Below, piece by piece: positions 63,680-64,000 of a DNA stretch of 64,000 nt (its first letter is position 1; each line of letters begins with the position of its first letter). Both the position numbers and the translations under genes were made by a program. Source of the DNA: Turnera subulata (taxonomy: Eukaryota; Streptophyta; Magnoliopsida; Malpighiales; Passifloraceae); NCBI GenBank assembly GCA_028386065.3, contig JAKUCV010002298.1:89484-153483 (forward strand), given 5' to 3'. Below the pieces are notes generated by a model that made no database searches, was not told the DNA's origin, and saw only the letters and a list, made by a program, of their open reading frames with translations.

Positions 63680-64000
63680 AAGCAAAGAGCGGCGTCTAGC
63701 AACACATCATTGCTACCCGAACGACAAGATCAGTACAGATTCTCTATGCCTCGTAAGTATGTCATCGTCCCTTCATCCCATTATCAAGATTAAACCGTGA
63801 CATGGAATATGTCAATCTCGTATATGTTTAATCTCGGTTTCTTGATCCTCGAGTTAACTGTGTAAAACGGATACCAATGATATCAACATATCATAATCCG
63901 AGCACGGCCGTGCATTTACAGTTCAACTATATCAAGAAACCATCCGATAATATACCCGTTATATGGGTTGGACGAATCCCCTCTTGACCAATCAAAACCC

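Larger units (their letters stand above)
62697..64000. other. Non-coding, LTR-like sequence of unknown family
   Basis: An abrupt change at the LINE 5' boundary begins TGTAAGTTTCCCTAGGC, and GCAGCGGAAGCAAAGGAAAC follows within 50 bases. The style is that of an LTR or other repeat, but no second copy, primer-binding site or coding part is inside the window. It holds a short tandem array (63525-63595) and a perfect hairpin (63650-63679). No gene is supported. Confidence 0.35.

Noticed and set aside
1..64000. CRISPR arrays, bacterial operons, rRNA or free-standing tRNA genes
   Set aside because: No regularly spaced short repeats, bacterial gene layout or complete tRNA fold was seen; the only tRNA-like sequence is the SINE head.

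Overview
The window looks like nuclear DNA from a flowering plant. The evidence is intron-sized AT-rich spacers, F-box/DUF295 (SKIP23-like) genes, an OSCA/CSC1-like exon pair, and a dense mix of plant-type transposable elements: L1-type LINEs with an RRM-type ORF1, Athila-like Gypsy, Copia, TRIM, tRNA-derived SINE, hAT and Mutator-like elements. A eudicot is likely; I cannot name the species. No prokaryotic or organellar signature is present.

The only host genes that look intact are two tandem F-box/DUF295 genes at 45885-46988 and 48386-49489, 367 codons each. They share a conserved leader with AACCCTAGAA motifs. Around them is a graveyard of the same family: a 5' pseudogene at 1-3280 split by two hAT elements, a 3' flank relic at 12425, minus-strand relics at 41999-42533 and 42912-43185, a C-terminal scrap at 47100-47240, and a pseudogene at 52101-52703 broken by a 25-bp duplication and a LINE. 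A different F-box fragment lies at 41400-41717.

Layout. 1-4200: F-box pseudogene with two hAT insertions, then a hAT MITE. 4375-9137: a plus-strand LINE relic cut by a Copia element, a reverse LINE and a TRIM, each with a target-site duplication. 9300-12424: reverse-strand LINE relics. 13504-15296: a Mutator-like element with ~370-bp terminal inverted repeats. 16253-22505: a near full-length LINE with open ORF1 and ORF2 and a 17-bp target-site duplication. 23433-23770: OSCA/CSC1-like exon relics. 24551-34890: a 3.7-kb segment present twice in direct orientation with an internally deleted LINE at the joint. 35694-38378: a small Mutator-like element, tandem duplications, a SINE and a hAT MITE. 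38788-41400: LINE ORF1 split by another LINE. 41400-50239: the F-box cluster, with a Pack-MULE at 43456-45638 carrying a LEA_2/NHL gene fragment. 50250-62696: LINE relics and a truncated Athila-like Gypsy element. 62697-64000: LTR-like non-coding DNA with a perfect hairpin and a short tandem array.

Many elements can be bounded to the base because their target-site duplications are readable, so relative insertion order can be inferred. No host pathway can be reconstructed. The F-box genes would act as substrate adaptors in SCF ubiquitin ligases by family knowledge, with targets unknown.
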